A program made the position numbers and the translations under genes. From Micromonospora sp. NBC_01796 (GTDB lineage Bacteria; Actinomycetota; Actinomycetes; Mycobacteriales; Micromonosporaceae): a stretch of DNA of 64,000 bases. Location of the stretch: assembly GCF_035917455.1 (NCBI RefSeq), contig NZ_CP109078.1, positions 5,130,001 through 5,194,000 of the forward strand. The letters run 5' to 3'. How positions within the stretch are numbered: position 1 is the stretch's first letter; the number at the start of each line of letters is the position of its first letter. Under the pieces are notes generated by a model. The model did no database searches. It was given only the letters and a program-made list of their open reading frames with translations, and was not told the origin of the DNA. Positions 15,478-23,191 of the stretch are shown here, piece by piece.

Positions 15478-16203
15478 TCACGTCGGGCCACCATCGTGAC
15501 CGGTCCAGTCCAGTACGGTCCGGTCGCCACGGACCGCGCGTACCTCGAACCGCGCGAAGAGCTCTTCGGCGTACCAGCGTTCGGTCGGGGTGCGCATGAT
15601 CGCGTTTTGGTGCTCCGGCTGACGGTACGCGAAGGCGAGCAGGTCCGCGCTGCTGCGCCACACGCTGACCGTGCCCTGCCAGCCCAGCGGCGCCTCACCG
15701 ATGCCGAACCGGGCGGTCAGGCCGGGGGTGTCCGGCAGCGCGGCGGCGACCGCCGGAATGGCCCGCCAGAACGTCGCCGCCCGTGCCGGCCGCAGCCGCG
15801 CCCGAGTCAGCGCCAGCACCGGACCGTCCACCGATCCGCTCCGGGTGGTCGGGTTGCCGAAGGGTTCGGCTCCGGCCCAGCGGCCCCGGCTGGCCAGCGG
15901 GCGCAGGTCGAGGCGGGCGCAGGAGGTGGCGATCCGGCCCCAGGCCCGGCCCACCGGGCTGTCGTCGAAGCCGGCCGCCCGTGCCGGATCCGCCCAGACC
16001 ACCAGCGCCGCCCAACGGGTCAGGTCGGCGTCGGTAGGCCCGAAGCCGCTGCCTGTGCCTGTGCCGAGCAGCTTGGCGAACGCTACGCCGGGGGTGGCCC
16101 GCAGTCGGCGCCGGTCGACCGCCATCCGGATCAGCGCACGCGGCACCGCCCGGCGGGGCAACCGCCAGACGTGCAGGGTGACCAGCTCGGGAACCGGGTT
16201 CAC
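15478..16203 (-). CDS. CrtA-like (spheroidene monooxygenase family) protein
   Basis: 241 residues from GTG 16203, overlapping the deacylase stop as GTGA. Family features I recognise are FAKLLGTGTGSGFGPTDADL, RWAALVVWADP, SPVGRAWGRIATSCARLDLRPL, a central LALTRARLRPARAATFWRAIP, and the end FGIGEAPLGWQGTVSVWRSS with AFAYRQPEHQNAI and WYAEELFARF. CrtA-type enzymes are haem-containing carotenoid oxygenases that introduce keto groups at C2. In actinomycetes homologues are common in carotenoid clusters, and this one sits beside cruF. The exact reaction here is inferred. Confidence 0.78.
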   Translation of the reverse strand: MNPVPELVTLHVWRLPRRAVPRALIRMAVDRRRLRATPGVAFAKLLGTGTGSGFGPTDADLTRWAALVVWADPARAAGFDDSPVGRAWGRIATSCARLDLRPLASRGRWAGAEPFGNPTTRSGSVDGPVLALTRARLRPARAATFWRAIPAVAAALPDTPGLTARFGIGEAPLGWQGTVSVWRSSADLLAFAYRQPEHQNAIMRTPTERWYAEELFARFEVRAVRGDRTVLDWTGHDGGPT

Positions 16204-16688
16204 GCCACCTCGGCCGGGGTGCCGGCGGTGAGTCGTAACAGCTCGGCGTAGGTGGTGGGGAAAACCGCCTGCGGCACCCCGCCGGCCGCCCAGACCTCGG
16301 TGTACTCGTCGAGCGCGGTGTCGACCAGGGTACGGACCGCACCCGGATGCCCGATCGGGGCGACCCCGCCGATCGGCTGGCCGGTGTGCTCGCGTACGAA
16401 CTCCGGGGTGGCCCGCTTGAGCGCGGTCAGCCCGAGTACGACAGCCAACCGGGGTACGTCGACCCGGTGCGCACCCGAGGTGAGCACCAGCAGCGGGGCG
16501 CCGTCCGCGTTGAAGATCAGCGAGTTGGCGATCTGCCCGACCTCGATGCCGAGTACACCGGCCGCCGCGGCGGCGGTGTGCACCGCCTCGGGCAGGATCC
16601 GTACCCGGACCGGCTCGCCGGAGCCGTCCCGCGCGTCCGCCCGGTCCAGTACGTCCTGCACCGCTTGCACGTTGGCATGAAGCTGCAT
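16200..16688 (-). CDS. YbaK/ProX-type aminoacyl-tRNA deacylase
   Basis: 162 residues from ATG 16688; an upstream in-frame start at 16730 would add unconserved sequence. The YbaK/EbsC fold is seen in EVGQIANSLIFNADGAPLLVLTSGAHRVD, and the active region in TALKRATPEFVREHTGQPIGGVAPIGHP, including the conserved Lys. These proteins hydrolyse misacylated tRNA-Pro or similar. Overlap with the CrtA-like gene suggests co-transcription, probably without functional connection. Confidence 0.87.
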   Translation of the reverse strand: MQLHANVQAVQDVLDRADARDGSGEPVRVRILPEAVHTAAAAAGVLGIEVGQIANSLIFNADGAPLLVLTSGAHRVDVPRLAVVLGLTALKRATPEFVREHTGQPIGGVAPIGHPGAVRTLVDTALDEYTEVWAAGGVPQAVFPTTYAELLRLTAGTPAEVA

Positions 16689-16766
16689 GCCCTTATCTTG
16701 CCCACACCACCTCGGTGATCCGACGAGCACCCGCCGTCGAGGTCATCCCGTACCGACCCCAGGGCT

Positions 16767-17780
16767 CTATGCGGCCGACCGGCTCCGTGCGCGCGAGCGG
16801 CCGTACGCGGCAAGGGCGTGGAAGGCGGCCTTCGGTGTCCACGAGCCGTCCGGCAGCATCCGGACGATCCCGCGCGCGGCCAGGTCGAAGTCCCGGTCCG
16901 GGTCGTCGGTGGTGGGCAGGTGGCGGTTCGCGAACGTGTACACGAACGCCGCCTCCACCCCGCCGGCCTCGTAGTCGCGTAGCAGGTCCACGACGTACCG
17001 GGCCTGGCCCTCCTCGTCGCGCTCCAGCCCCGGGGTGAGCTTCGCGGCGCGGCCGTGCTCGTCGTACGTCACCGGCTCGGTCGCGCCCGCTACGTCGGCC
17101 GCCCCGTGGAAGGTGCAGCAGCCGAACTCGGTCGCGGCGTACGGCTTGCCCTGCCCCACCGCGACCGCCAGGGTCTGCGGGAACGTCGCGGCGTTGGTCG
17201 CGTCGCGGTACCCCGCGTCGCTGGCGATGATGTCGAACGGCGCCCAGTCCACGGCCTCCAGCGGGATCGAGGCGTAGCCGACGGGTCCGGCGAACCGCTC
17301 CCGTACGGCGGGTAGTGCCTCGGTGAGGAAGTCGTGCACGGCGGCGCGTGCGGCCGGGACCGCGTCCCGCATCCGCATCGGGTCGGTGAACAGCGCCATC
17401 CGCTCGGCCAGGTCGTCGCCGGGCAGGAAGCCGTCGGTGAACATGGCGATCTCGGAGCCGGTGAGGTAAACGACCGACGCCCCGCTGCGCCGCAGCCGCT
17501 CGGCCCGTTCGGCGCCGTCGAGCACGAACGCCAGCAGCCCGTCGCGGTCGAGGCCGTTGGTGAACGGGGAGTACCAGACCTCAAGCCCGGCCTCGGCGGC
17601 GAACCGCGCGGCCAGTTCGAGCCGGTCCTGGATCCCGCCGGTGATGCGTACCGCGTCGCAGTGCAACTCGTCGCGGATGACACGCAGGTCGCGTCGCACG
17701 GCCTCGGGGTCGAACGGCTCGTGGGTGGTGGACCCCGCGCTCACGAAACCGGTGTCGTAGTTCATGCCGAAGACGCGCAT
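16767..17780 (-). CDS. TIM-barrel glycosidase-like protein of unknown function
   Basis: 337 residues. ATG 17780 is chosen over ATG 17801 because a GAGGAG ribosome site lies 9 bases before it and the upstream start abuts the TetR operator. The protein starts RVFGMNYDTGF and contains CDAVRITGGIQDRLELAARFAAEAGLEVWYSPF, GFLPGDDLAERM, FDIIASDAGYRD, YAATEFGCCTFHGAAD and VEAAFVYTFANRHLP, consistent with a cytosolic (beta/alpha)8 hydrolase with acid residues in strand ends. Homologues are often labelled abortive infection proteins; I see no basis for a defence role. It is controlled by the divergent TetR, judging by the shared operators. Confidence 0.65.
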   Translation of the reverse strand: MRVFGMNYDTGFVSAGSTTHEPFDPEAVRRDLRVIRDELHCDAVRITGGIQDRLELAARFAAEAGLEVWYSPFTNGLDRDGLLAFVLDGAERAERLRRSGASVVYLTGSEIAMFTDGFLPGDDLAERMALFTDPMRMRDAVPAARAAVHDFLTEALPAVRERFAGPVGYASIPLEAVDWAPFDIIASDAGYRDATNAATFPQTLAVAVGQGKPYAATEFGCCTFHGAADVAGATEPVTYDEHGRAAKLTPGLERDEEGQARYVVDLLRDYEAGGVEAAFVYTFANRHLPTTDDPDRDFDLAARGIVRMLPDGSWTPKAAFHALAAYGRSRARSRSAA

Positions 17781-17801
17781 CGGACGACTCTCCTCGCTCA
17801 T

Positions 17802-17841
17802 AGGGTACGTCGCGTACCTTATAGGGTACGTCGCGTACCCT
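17802..17841. promoter_or_regulatory. Two tandem TetR operators, centres about 21 bp apart
   Basis: The right site, 17823-17841, is a perfect 8-3-8 palindrome AGGGTACG-TCG-CGTACCCT. The left site, 17802-17819, is identical except for one missing C. Same-face spacing suits two dimers. The pair lies between a divergent hydrolase-like gene and tetR, ending 7 bases before the tetR start. Confidence 0.85.
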
Positions 17842-17848
17842 GCAAGGC

Positions 17849-18430
17849 ATGGGTACGAGGCGCCGGGGCGAGGAGTTGGAACGGGCGATCCTGCACGCGG
17901 CGGCGGAGGAACTGCGCGAGTCCGGGTACGCGGGAATGACCATGGATCGGGTCGCCGTCCGGGCCGGTACCAACAAGAACGCGATCTACCGCCGGTGGCC
18001 GCACCGGGCGGCGCTGGGCATCGCGGCGTACCGTCACCTGTCCGACGCGGTGATGCCGAACCCGGACACCGGCACCCTGCGGGGCGACGCGTTGGAGATG
18101 CTGCGGCGGGCGAACGAGACCTGGTCGTCGCCGCACGGGGCGATCCTGCGCGGGTTGCTCGCCGCCGCGGCCGACGACCCCGAACTGCTCACCCTGATGC
18201 GGGAGCGGTCCGGAGCGGACACCATGGACCGTGCCTGGCTGGCGATGCTGGAGCGCGCCGCCGCCCGGGGTGAGGCGCCGGCCGGGGCCGCGCACCGCCG
18301 GGTGGCGATGACGCCGATGATGCTGCTGCGCGCCGAGTACGCGATGCGCGGCATCCCCTCCGTACCCGACGAGGTGCTGGTCGAGATCGTCGACGAGGTG
18401 TTCCTCCCGCTCGTACGCGGCCGAGGCTGA
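17849..18430 (+). CDS. TetR/AcrR-family transcriptional regulator
   Basis: 193 residues from ATG 17849. The HTH is within residues 12-58: ERAILHAAAEELRESGYAGM, TMDRVAVRAGTNKNAIYRRWPHR. The C-terminal domain, with LRGLLAAAADDPELLTLMRE, is of the common actinomycete type that binds an unknown small ligand. It is divergent from the TIM-barrel gene with tandem operators between, so it most likely represses itself and that gene. There is no strong ribosome site. Confidence 0.9.
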   Translation: MGTRRRGEELERAILHAAAEELRESGYAGMTMDRVAVRAGTNKNAIYRRWPHRAALGIAAYRHLSDAVMPNPDTGTLRGDALEMLRRANETWSSPHGAILRGLLAAAADDPELLTLMRERSGADTMDRAWLAMLERAAARGEAPAGAAHRRVAMTPMMLLRAEYAMRGIPSVPDEVLVEIVDEVFLPLVRGRG

Positions 18431-18491
18431 TCGGGCCCGATGGGGTGTCGCCGGGGGCGCGGGCGGACGCGAATCGATCTACGTTGACTGG

Positions 18492-19331
18492 ATGACGACA
18501 CCACTGCGAGTACTGATCTCGGCCGACATGGAGGGCGTCGCGGGAGTCGTGCACCCCACCGAGACCAACCCGGAACGGTACGACTACGAACGGGGCCGCC
18601 GACTGATGACGGCCGAGGTGAACGCCGTGATCGCGGGCGTGCTGGATGCCGTACCGGAGGCGGCGGTGCGGGTGGCGGACGCGCACGGGACGTTCCGCAA
18701 CATCCTGCCGGAGGAACTCGACCGCCGGGTCCGGCTGGTCCGGGGTCGGCCCCGCCCGCTCGGCATGCTCGGCGGGCTCGACGACAACACCGGGGCGGTG
18801 CTCTTTGTCGGTTACCACGCCCGTGCGGGTGCCGGCCCGGCGGTGTTGGCCCACACTATCAGCGACGCGGTCCTGGACCTGCGGATCAACGGCCAGTCGA
18901 TGGGGGAGATCGGCCTCAACACCGCCCTGGCCGGGCACCACGGTGCACCGGTGGTCCTGCTCGGCGGTGACGACGCCGCCTGCGCGGAGCTGAACGCCCT
19001 GGTCCCGGCGGCGGTGACGGTGCCGGTGAAGGTCGCCCTGGGTCAGGCGGCCGGCGAGACTCTCCATCCCGAGGAGGCCCGGGAGCGCCTGCGCGCCGCG
19101 GCCACAACGGCGATCGAGAACCGAGGGCAGGTCCCGCCCCTCACCCTGACCGGACCACTGGCCGTAGAGGTCGACCTGTACGCCCCGGCCACCGTCGACC
19201 TGGCGACCCTCATCCCCGGAGTGTCCCGCGCCCCCGGCGCCCGCACCGTAACCTTCACCGCCAACAACACGTCCGAAGCCCACTCCCTCATCCAACTCCT
19301 GACCCACCTGGCCCAAATCAAACCCGCCTGA
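18492..19331 (+). CDS. M55 family D-aminopeptidase (DppA-like)
   Basis: 279 residues from ATG 18492. The zinc-binding motifs of family M55 are present: RVLISADMEGVAGV (SxDxEG), VRVADAHGTFRN (DxHG), GMLGGLDDNTGAVLFVGYHARAGAG (GYHA). Such enzymes form ring-shaped decamers and release D-Ala or similar from D-peptides, possibly recycling peptidoglycan. The C-terminal coding sequence is markedly A/C-rich on this strand (about 46 of 60 bases in 19261-19320), the left half of a composition switch centred on the following palindrome. Confidence 0.88.
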   Translation: MTTPLRVLISADMEGVAGVVHPTETNPERYDYERGRRLMTAEVNAVIAGVLDAVPEAAVRVADAHGTFRNILPEELDRRVRLVRGRPRPLGMLGGLDDNTGAVLFVGYHARAGAGPAVLAHTISDAVLDLRINGQSMGEIGLNTALAGHHGAPVVLLGGDDAACAELNALVPAAVTVPVKVALGQAAGETLHPEEARERLRAAATTAIENRGQVPPLTLTGPLAVEVDLYAPATVDLATLIPGVSRAPGARTVTFTANNTSEAHSLIQLLTHLAQIKPA

Positions 19332-19344
19332 CCCCCGATCGCCT

Positions 19345-19407
19345 CGTTGATCATGAAGTTAGCGCGCCGGATCGGGCGTTTCGAGGTAGCTAACTTCATG
19401 ATCAACG
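19345..19407. repeat. Large palindrome with a perfect 19-bp stem, between convergent genes
   Basis: Arms 19345-19363 and 19389-19407 pair perfectly around a 25-base loop; the arms contain TGATCATGAAGTTAG. The left arm contains the stop codon of the EamA gene (19359-19361), so that protein's C-terminus is encoded by the element. It probably terminates transcription in both directions. Strand composition flips here from A/C-rich to G/T-rich. Confidence 0.9.
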
Positions 19408-20345
19408 CGATGGTCGGGGGTGGGGAGGGGGGTGGGGAGGCGGGCGGTTTCGGCTAGGGCTACGCCGGCTAGGACTACGAGGCCGCCGGTGATCTGGATG
19501 GGGGTGAGGGATTCGGTGGTGCCGAGGGTCAGCCAGGCGACGATCGAGGCGATCACGGGTTCGGCCATGCCGAGGATGCTGACGCTGGTCGCCGGCAGGT
19601 GGCGCAGGGCGCCGGAGACGAGCAGGAACGGCGCGATCGAGCCGAGCACCACCACGTACGCGCAGAGCAGCAGGACCGGTACGCCGCCGCTGCGCTCCCC
19701 GAGCGGCTCCCAACCCCCGCTGCCGGTGGTGACCGCCCTGGTCAACAGACCGGCCACGGCCGACGCGCCGAACGCCCAGGTGGTCAGGGAGAGGGTGTCC
19801 CGCTGCTGCACACCCCGCGCGCCGAGCACGTAGTAACAGGCGAGCACCACCGCCGCCATGAGCCCGGCGAGTACGCCGACCCCGTCCAGGTTCAGCGAGC
19901 CCCAGATCTCGGCCACACAGGCCAGCCCCGCCAGGCTCGCGGCCAGCCCGAACCAGAGCCGGGGGCGGGCCCGCTGGTGCTGGCCGAACCGGGCCCAGAG
20001 CGCGACCAGCAGCGGTGCGGTGTACTCGAACAGCAGCCCGATCCCGACCGGCAGGCGGGAGATCGCCACGAAGTAGAGCATCGGGGTGAGGAAGAACCCG
20101 GCCAGGCCGAACCCGATCAGCAGCGGCAGGTCGCGGAGGGTGACCCGCAGGCGGCGTACGCCCGGACGCAGCAGCACGCTCAACAGCAGCAGCCCGGCGA
20201 AGGCACCCGCCGCCCGGATCAGGGTGAGCTGCGGTGCCTCGATCCCGGCGCGCAGCACCAGCTTCGACACGGTGCCGTTGACCGCGAACAGCGCGCTGGC
20301 CGAGAGGACCATGATCACGCCGAGAGCCGGGTTACGAGTCGTCAC
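19359..20345 (-). CDS. EamA/DMT-family transporter (10-TMS drug/metabolite exporter type)
   Basis: 328 residues from the ATG at 20345. About ten hydrophobic segments form two EamA repeats: the first opens LGVIMVLSASALFAVNGTVSKLVL, the second includes VLACYYVLGARG and ends LTPIQITGGLVVLAGVALAE. The motif AEPVIASIVAWLTLG is typical of RhaT/EamA exporters. The substrate is unknown; neighbouring D-aminopeptidase does not define it. The final residues (HEVSYLETPDPAR) are encoded in the palindrome and are probably not conserved. Confidence 0.87.
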   Translation of the reverse strand: MTTRNPALGVIMVLSASALFAVNGTVSKLVLRAGIEAPQLTLIRAAGAFAGLLLLSVLLRPGVRRLRVTLRDLPLLIGFGLAGFFLTPMLYFVAISRLPVGIGLLFEYTAPLLVALWARFGQHQRARPRLWFGLAASLAGLACVAEIWGSLNLDGVGVLAGLMAAVVLACYYVLGARGVQQRDTLSLTTWAFGASAVAGLLTRAVTTGSGGWEPLGERSGGVPVLLLCAYVVVLGSIAPFLLVSGALRHLPATSVSILGMAEPVIASIVAWLTLGTTESLTPIQITGGLVVLAGVALAETARLPTPLPTPDHRVDHEVSYLETPDPAR

Positions 20346-20433
20346 CGGCTGAGATTACCGATGCGCCGTCAGGACTCAACCGTCAGCTGGCCGTTACTCC
20401 CACGGTTCGGATGGTCGATCACGCAACGGCTGA

Positions 20434-20649
20434 CACGGCAGGTCGGGCGGCAAACTCGCCGCAGCCGGCGGGGACCACCGGGTGGCGTTCGCCGGCTACG
20501 AGAACCGGATGGGCCCGCGCGTCACCGTCAACCGGAAGCGCCCGCCGGGCGGCACCAGCGGCTTCGCGCCGAGCACCCGACGGGGCATGATGATGGGCGG
20601 CATCCAGAAGGGTGCGAACGCGATCGCCCTCCGGGCGTACGGCGGCTGA
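20434..20649 (+). pseudogene. Remnant of a FAD-dependent monooxygenase C-terminus
   Basis: An open stretch of about 71 codons with no start, bounded upstream by a stop and ending in TGA 20647-20649. It reads KLAAAGGDHRVAFAGYENRM, then GPRVTVNRKR and MMMGGIQKGANAIALRAYGG. This resembles the last helix region of PHBH/UbiH-like FAD monooxygenases (…DHRxAxxxYExRMxPxVxxNQ…). The N-terminal two thirds are absent. It is probably a decayed gene; a chance open frame is possible in DNA of this composition. Confidence 0.45.
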
Positions 20650-20665
20650 CCATGTCGGGGATCGG

Positions 20666-21250
20666 ATGACCAGCTTTCCGGCCGAGGCGCGTCATGTCCG
20701 GGACACCGACCTGCCGGTGCACCACCGGCTCTGGGCGTTGCGCGGCTGCGCGCTGAGCTTCCCGCCGTACGGATTCCGCGCGACCTGGCACCATCTGGTC
20801 CGCTCCGCGCGCATTCCGTACCGGCTCGACGACGAACCGGATGCCCTGGTCCGGGCGGTGGACGAACTCGAAGCCGCCCGACAACTCGCGCTCGGGTACG
20901 CCGCTCCCGTGGTTGCCGCCCGCCGCCGGTCGAAGGCCGCCGGGCAGCGCGTCCCGGTGGTGTCGAGCCACTGGGTGTTCGGACAGTGGTCCTCGCTGGC
21001 CTACTGCCCGGACTTCGCCCACCACCCCGACGAACCGCTGCCGGTCGTGTTGGGCCGGGTCATCGCCGCCCACCGCGCCGGGACCGTCGATTCCGGACAG
21101 TGCACAGTCTGCGGTGCGGACCGCACCAGACCCCGGGCCTGTACCCGGTGCGGGGTCCACCCGGACGGTCCGGCCGCGCCCTCGGCCCGTTTCCGGCACC
21201 CGGACGAAGCCGACCGCTGGCGACGCACCTGGCAACGATCCGGGCCGTGA
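20666..21250 (+). CDS. Hypothetical protein with a CxxC...CxxC zinc-ribbon-like C-terminus
   Basis: 194 residues from ATG 20666. I do not recognise a family. The N-terminal part is rich in Trp/His/Arg (LPVHHRLWALRGCALSFPPY, ATWHHLV), a middle segment VPVVSSHWVFGQWSSLAYCPDFA follows, and the end has CTVCGADRTRPRACTRCG, two CxxC pairs 11 residues apart that could bind zinc. An earlier in-frame start at 20612 would add 18 residues. The gene follows the monooxygenase remnant and has no obvious partner. Confidence 0.6.
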   Translation: MTSFPAEARHVRDTDLPVHHRLWALRGCALSFPPYGFRATWHHLVRSARIPYRLDDEPDALVRAVDELEAARQLALGYAAPVVAARRRSKAAGQRVPVVSSHWVFGQWSSLAYCPDFAHHPDEPLPVVLGRVIAAHRAGTVDSGQCTVCGADRTRPRACTRCGVHPDGPAAPSARFRHPDEADRWRRTWQRSGP

Positions 21251-21301
21251 ACGGCACCGACCGGTCGTCGGCCCGGCCCAGCGCCAGCAGTGCCTCGGCC
21301 C

Positions 21302-21589
21302 CTACCCCAGCCGACGGGTGCGGTCCTTCGGCGGTTGGGGTAGGGGCGGTTCGGGGATGACGAACAGCATGCGGCGCTCGGCCATCCGTTTGCGGAGCCG
21401 GCGGACCATCCTCAGGAGCAGGCCGAACAGATCCCGGAGCGCTATCCCGACGACCAGGGCCAGCAGGGAGCCGATCACCTTGGCGTGCCAGCCGCCCTCG
21501 GCGAACTGGGCCGGAAGTTCGGTCGCGGCGACGAACCCCGCAAACAGCCGCCAGCCCATCTTCGGCTCGTCCCTGTTCGCCACGCACAC
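21302..21589 (-). CDS. Small membrane protein of unknown function
   Basis: About 95 residues from a proposed GTG 21589; the start is uncertain and the frame stays open to 21847. A single or double membrane stretch is visible (WHAKVIGSLLALVVGIALRDLFGLLL), followed by a strongly basic segment RMVRRLRKRMAERR and a Pro-rich end. No family is recognised. Upstream, 21590-22260 shows no supportable gene, only high-GC open frames on both strands. Confidence 0.4.
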   Translation of the reverse strand: MCVANRDEPKMGWRLFAGFVAATELPAQFAEGGWHAKVIGSLLALVVGIALRDLFGLLLRMVRRLRKRMAERRMLFVIPEPPLPQPPKDRTRRLG

Positions 21590-22272
21590 ATCCTGGCACC
21601 TGTGTGCCACCAGATTCGTCCCCCGAAAAGGAGCGCCTCCCGGTGCATCGCCGGTGAGCTGATCGGTCGGGGAGCGGTGGGCGGCCTCAGCGTCCGAGGG
21701 CTGGGTGACGGCGGCCTCGACGTGCGGCCGGGTGGTAGGGAAGACGGGTACGGGATGCGCCGCGTGGGCCGGCCGTGGCATCGACGGCGGGCCCACGCGT
21801 ACGGCGTCGTCCCTGGTGGGGGCGGCGCCGGGGCGCCCCGTACACACCGCCCGGGCCGGCGGTGCCGGTGGTTCACCGGGACGGGTCGGATGATCGGGTT
21901 ACCTGCTTCGGCACCTGTTGATCAACGCTGTGCAGGCTAGCCAGCCTGTCCCCATGAACGGGGGAAGCGCAGATGAAGCCCGTACGACCGGGTCGTGAAA
22001 CAAGCCCGCCCCGGTGCGCGGCGGGCGGGCGTGGCCGATCCGGGCCCGCCTCCCGTTCCCGGTGGCACGACTCCGGGAAGTGTCGGCCCCGGTCGATGTC
22101 CCCGCCGGTGCCGGTGACGGGTGGCGTCCGTGGTGTCGGGCCTGGTTTCCCCGGCTCCGGGCCGGTTCCGGGCCTGGTCCGCATCGGTACGGGCGGCGGG
22201 TTCCGGTCGGTCGGGACCGGTGTCTCGGTGGTTGCGTTTTTGTCGGGGGCGAGGTGTACTGTCATCAGTAGT

Positions 22273-22288
22273 TAGAACGCGTGTTCGA
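22273..22288. promoter_or_regulatory. LexA (SOS) box upstream of the HEPN gene and imuA
   Basis: TAGAAC-GCGT-GTTCGA matches the actinobacterial SOS consensus TCGAAC-N4-GTTCGA at 11 of 12 defined bases. A weaker half-site (TCGAAC at 22320) follows. It lies 345 bases before the HEPN start, so either the leader is long or the true gene start is further upstream. The interval 22289-22632 holds no other gene that I can support. Confidence 0.75.
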
Positions 22289-22632
22289 TTGAGTCGTCGG
22301 CTTGGGTCGCTGGCTTGAGTCGAACGCTCGTCCTGACCACCGGGAGCAGCGTTCGCGGCGTAGTTCCCGGCGTGCGGTTCCGCGGACCGCGCGGGCTCCG
22401 GGCACACCAGTCCGGGCCACCAAGGCAGGATCACCGTTCGCCGCCCACGACCCCCGGGCGGCGGGCGGTGACCCCGCCGGGTCAGCCGGCCGGGTGCGGT
22501 GTGGGGAAGCACCCACATCCGGCCGGCACCACCGGTGCGTCTTCCTCCGCAGCGGGCTATTCGACAGTGCGTGGCCATCCGGGCTCCCCGCCCGACCGGT
22601 GGCGACACGGCGGCGACGCGGAGGAGAGTCCC

Positions 22633-23082
22633 ATGCCGACCAGCCCGGTTCAGGTGCCGACGGTGCCGGCGCACATACTGCCGCACCGGACTCCGGCCCA
22701 GCTGCTCATGATTGCCCGGCGCGGGCTGGCGGAAGCCGCCCAGACCCGACCCGACGGCCTGCGGTACGCGGCGGCGCACCTGGCCGCCCTGCGCGCCGCC
22801 GCGGCGATGCTCGCCGCCCGTGCCCGTCCCGCACCCACCCGCCGCAACCGGGTCACCAGCGTCTGGGCCCTGCTCGTGCTCGTCGCACCGGAGCTGGGGG
22901 AGTGGGCCACCTACTTCGCCACCGGCGCGACCAAGCGGGCCGCCGCCGAGGCCGGCATCCCGCGGGTGGTGACCGCCCGGGAGGCCGACGACCTGCTCCG
23001 CTCGGCCGAGCAGTTCGTGGCCGTGGTCGAGGCCGCGCTCGGCCTGTCCCACCAACCCGCCATCGACGGACTCGCCGCCTGA
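22633..23082 (+). CDS. SAV_6107-type HEPN domain protein
   Basis: 149 residues from ATG 22633, with a GAGGAGAG ribosome site. An all-helical small protein: TPAQLLMIARRGLAEAAQ, LRYAAAHLAALRAAAAMLAAR, NRVTSVWALLVLVAPELGEWATYFA, and TAREADDLLRSAEQFVAVVEAALG. I recognise it as the SAV_6107-like HEPN family, which in actinomycetes commonly precedes mutasome genes. HEPN proteins are often RNases or act on nucleotides; an R-x4-H arrangement (RYAAAH) is present but in the N-terminal helix, so activity is uncertain. It is probably SOS-induced with imuA. Confidence 0.78.
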   Translation: MPTSPVQVPTVPAHILPHRTPAQLLMIARRGLAEAAQTRPDGLRYAAAHLAALRAAAAMLAARARPAPTRRNRVTSVWALLVLVAPELGEWATYFATGATKRAAAEAGIPRVVTAREADDLLRSAEQFVAVVEAALGLSHQPAIDGLAA

Positions 23083-23084
23083 GC

Positions 23085-23154
23085 GGCAACCGGACCCGCA
23101 CGGACCGACCGGCGGTAGTGGCGACCGGACTCGTACGGACCGACCGGCGGTAGC
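23085..23154. repeat. Two 35-bp tandem direct repeats between the HEPN gene and imuA
   Basis: Units 23085-23119 and 23120-23154 are adjacent and differ at four positions. They occupy most of the 109-base gap. Function unknown. Confidence 0.85.
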
Positions 23155-23191
23155 AGCGGCACAGACACTTCAACGGGGATGGGTGAGTTCC

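Noticed and set aside
16767-17780. Phage defence (abortive infection) gene
   Set aside because: Only the common database label would suggest it. The protein looks like a TIM-barrel hydrolase and has a metabolic-type TetR control region.
21873-22265. A minus-strand coding gene in the 21.9-22.3 kb gap
   Set aside because: Pro/Arg/Thr-rich frames occur on both strands here with no ribosome site or family motif, and a LexA box overlaps the end.
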